7,813 nucleotides of DNA from Euryarchaeota archaeon UBA40 (GTDB lineage Archaea > Thermoplasmatota > Poseidoniia > Poseidoniales > Thalassarchaeaceae): positions 1 to 7,813 of the forward strand of contig DAYJ01000034.1 of NCBI GenBank assembly GCA_002506875.1. Reading direction: 5' to 3'. Positions within the stretch are counted from its first letter, which is position 1. Every line of letters begins with the position of its first letter. Positions 7,654 to 7,813 of this stretch are shown here, in pieces. The translations under genes and the position numbers were made by a program. Below the pieces are notes generated by a model. That model saw only the letters and a program-made list of their open reading frames with translations. It ran no database searches and was not told the DNA's origin.

Positions 7654-7703
7654 TCAATGAGGAATTGTCAAGAACGAAGGCTTTCAGCCTCTAACCGATA
7701 TCC
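7654..7703. promoter_or_regulatory. Divergent intergenic region, presumed promoters
   Basis: These 50 bases separate the start of the minus-strand run from a plus-strand gene, so both promoters should lie here or extend into the exporter's uncertain 5' end. I see no convincing TATA box or BRE on either strand and no Shine-Dalgarno near either start, which would fit leaderless or weak-leader transcripts. If the exporter really begins at 7611 or 7593, the region is 92 or 110 bp long. The assignment rests on position alone. Confidence 0.35.
7678..7690. repeat. Short perfect inverted repeat in the divergent gap
   Basis: AGGCT and AGCCT flank a three-base TTC spacer, giving a 5-bp stem about 13 bases upstream of the plus-strand ATG. 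It could be an operator half-site pair or a small hairpin, but repeats this short arise by chance often. Confidence 0.3.
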
Positions 7704-7813
7704 ATGGCCTCACCCCGCCTTCCTGAGAAGAGGTGGACTGTAGATCTTGAGAAGCGAGTTCAAGAGGCCCACTTCGGACCGGAGGCGCCTCCAAGATATG
7801 CTTTCGATCCTTC
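7704..7813 (+). CDS. Start of a divergent gene, product uncertain (C-terminus outside window)
   Basis: An ATG at 7704 opens a frame of 36 complete codons that is still open at the right edge. An in-frame TAA at 7692 lies only 12 bases upstream with no other start between, so this ATG is well fixed if the gene is real. The visible protein begins MASPRLPEKRW, continues through an amphipathic acidic/basic stretch (DLEKRVQEAHFG) and ends in PPRYAFDPS. The composition looks like real protein and the divergent arrangement is sensible. The W-x-x-x-x-E helix followed by a YxFDPs segment faintly recalls the N-terminus of some archaeal class I aminoacyl-tRNA synthetases of the valyl/isoleucyl type. The catalytic motifs would lie beyond the window, so this is only a guess. 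Confidence 0.6.
   Translation, partial: MASPRLPEKRWTVDLEKRVQEAHFGPEAPPRYAFDP

Noticed and set aside
6356..7660. Plus-strand frames at 6356-6646, 6923-7144 and 7460-7660
   Set aside because: All are antisense to the exporter coding frame, whose membrane helices and motifs are clear, and none shows a recognisable motif.

Overview
The window reads as a compact archaeal chromosome segment, most likely marine planktonic Euryarchaeota of the Marine Group II/III (Poseidoniales-like) type. This assignment is an inference. It rests on the alanine aminotransferase resembling the Pyrococcus-type archaeal enzyme, acidic proteins with DxDGDGxDD calcium loops, moderate G+C by eye, very short gaps, and mostly absent Shine-Dalgarno sequences. 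No rRNA, tRNA, CRISPR array, insertion sequence or phage gene was seen.

Layout: four genes lie on the minus strand, read right to left. (1) 7653-4618 encodes a 12-TM RND-superfamily (MMPL/COG1033-like) exporter with EF-hand-like calcium loops in its first extracytoplasmic domain. (2) 4573-4094 encodes a stand-alone EVE (PUA-like) domain protein of the THYN1 type. (3) 4097-2901 encodes a class I/II PLP aminotransferase, probably alanine aminotransferase. (4) 2854 to beyond base 1 encodes a very large polytopic membrane protein with a cytoplasmic TPR-like domain. This fourth frame stays open to the left edge (951 codons without a stop) and fills the left third of the window. On the plus strand, a gene starts at 7704 and leaves the window after 36 complete codons.

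The minus-strand genes are nearly contiguous: 44 bp between exporter stop and EVE ATG (or a 4-base GTGA overlap if an upstream GTG is used), a 4-base ATGA overlap between EVE and aminotransferase, and 46 bp before the TPR membrane gene. They could form one transcription unit, with the only divergent gap (7654-7703) as the likeliest promoter region. No single pathway obviously joins the four products: two act at the membrane, one probably recognises modified nucleic acid, and one is central amino-acid metabolism. I read this as a streamlined-genome cluster rather than a dedicated system.

The most interesting items are the unrecognised signal peptide/9-TM/TPR/2-TM protein and the calcium-loop exporter. 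I found no convincing evidence of a new defence, mobile or RNA-based system here.
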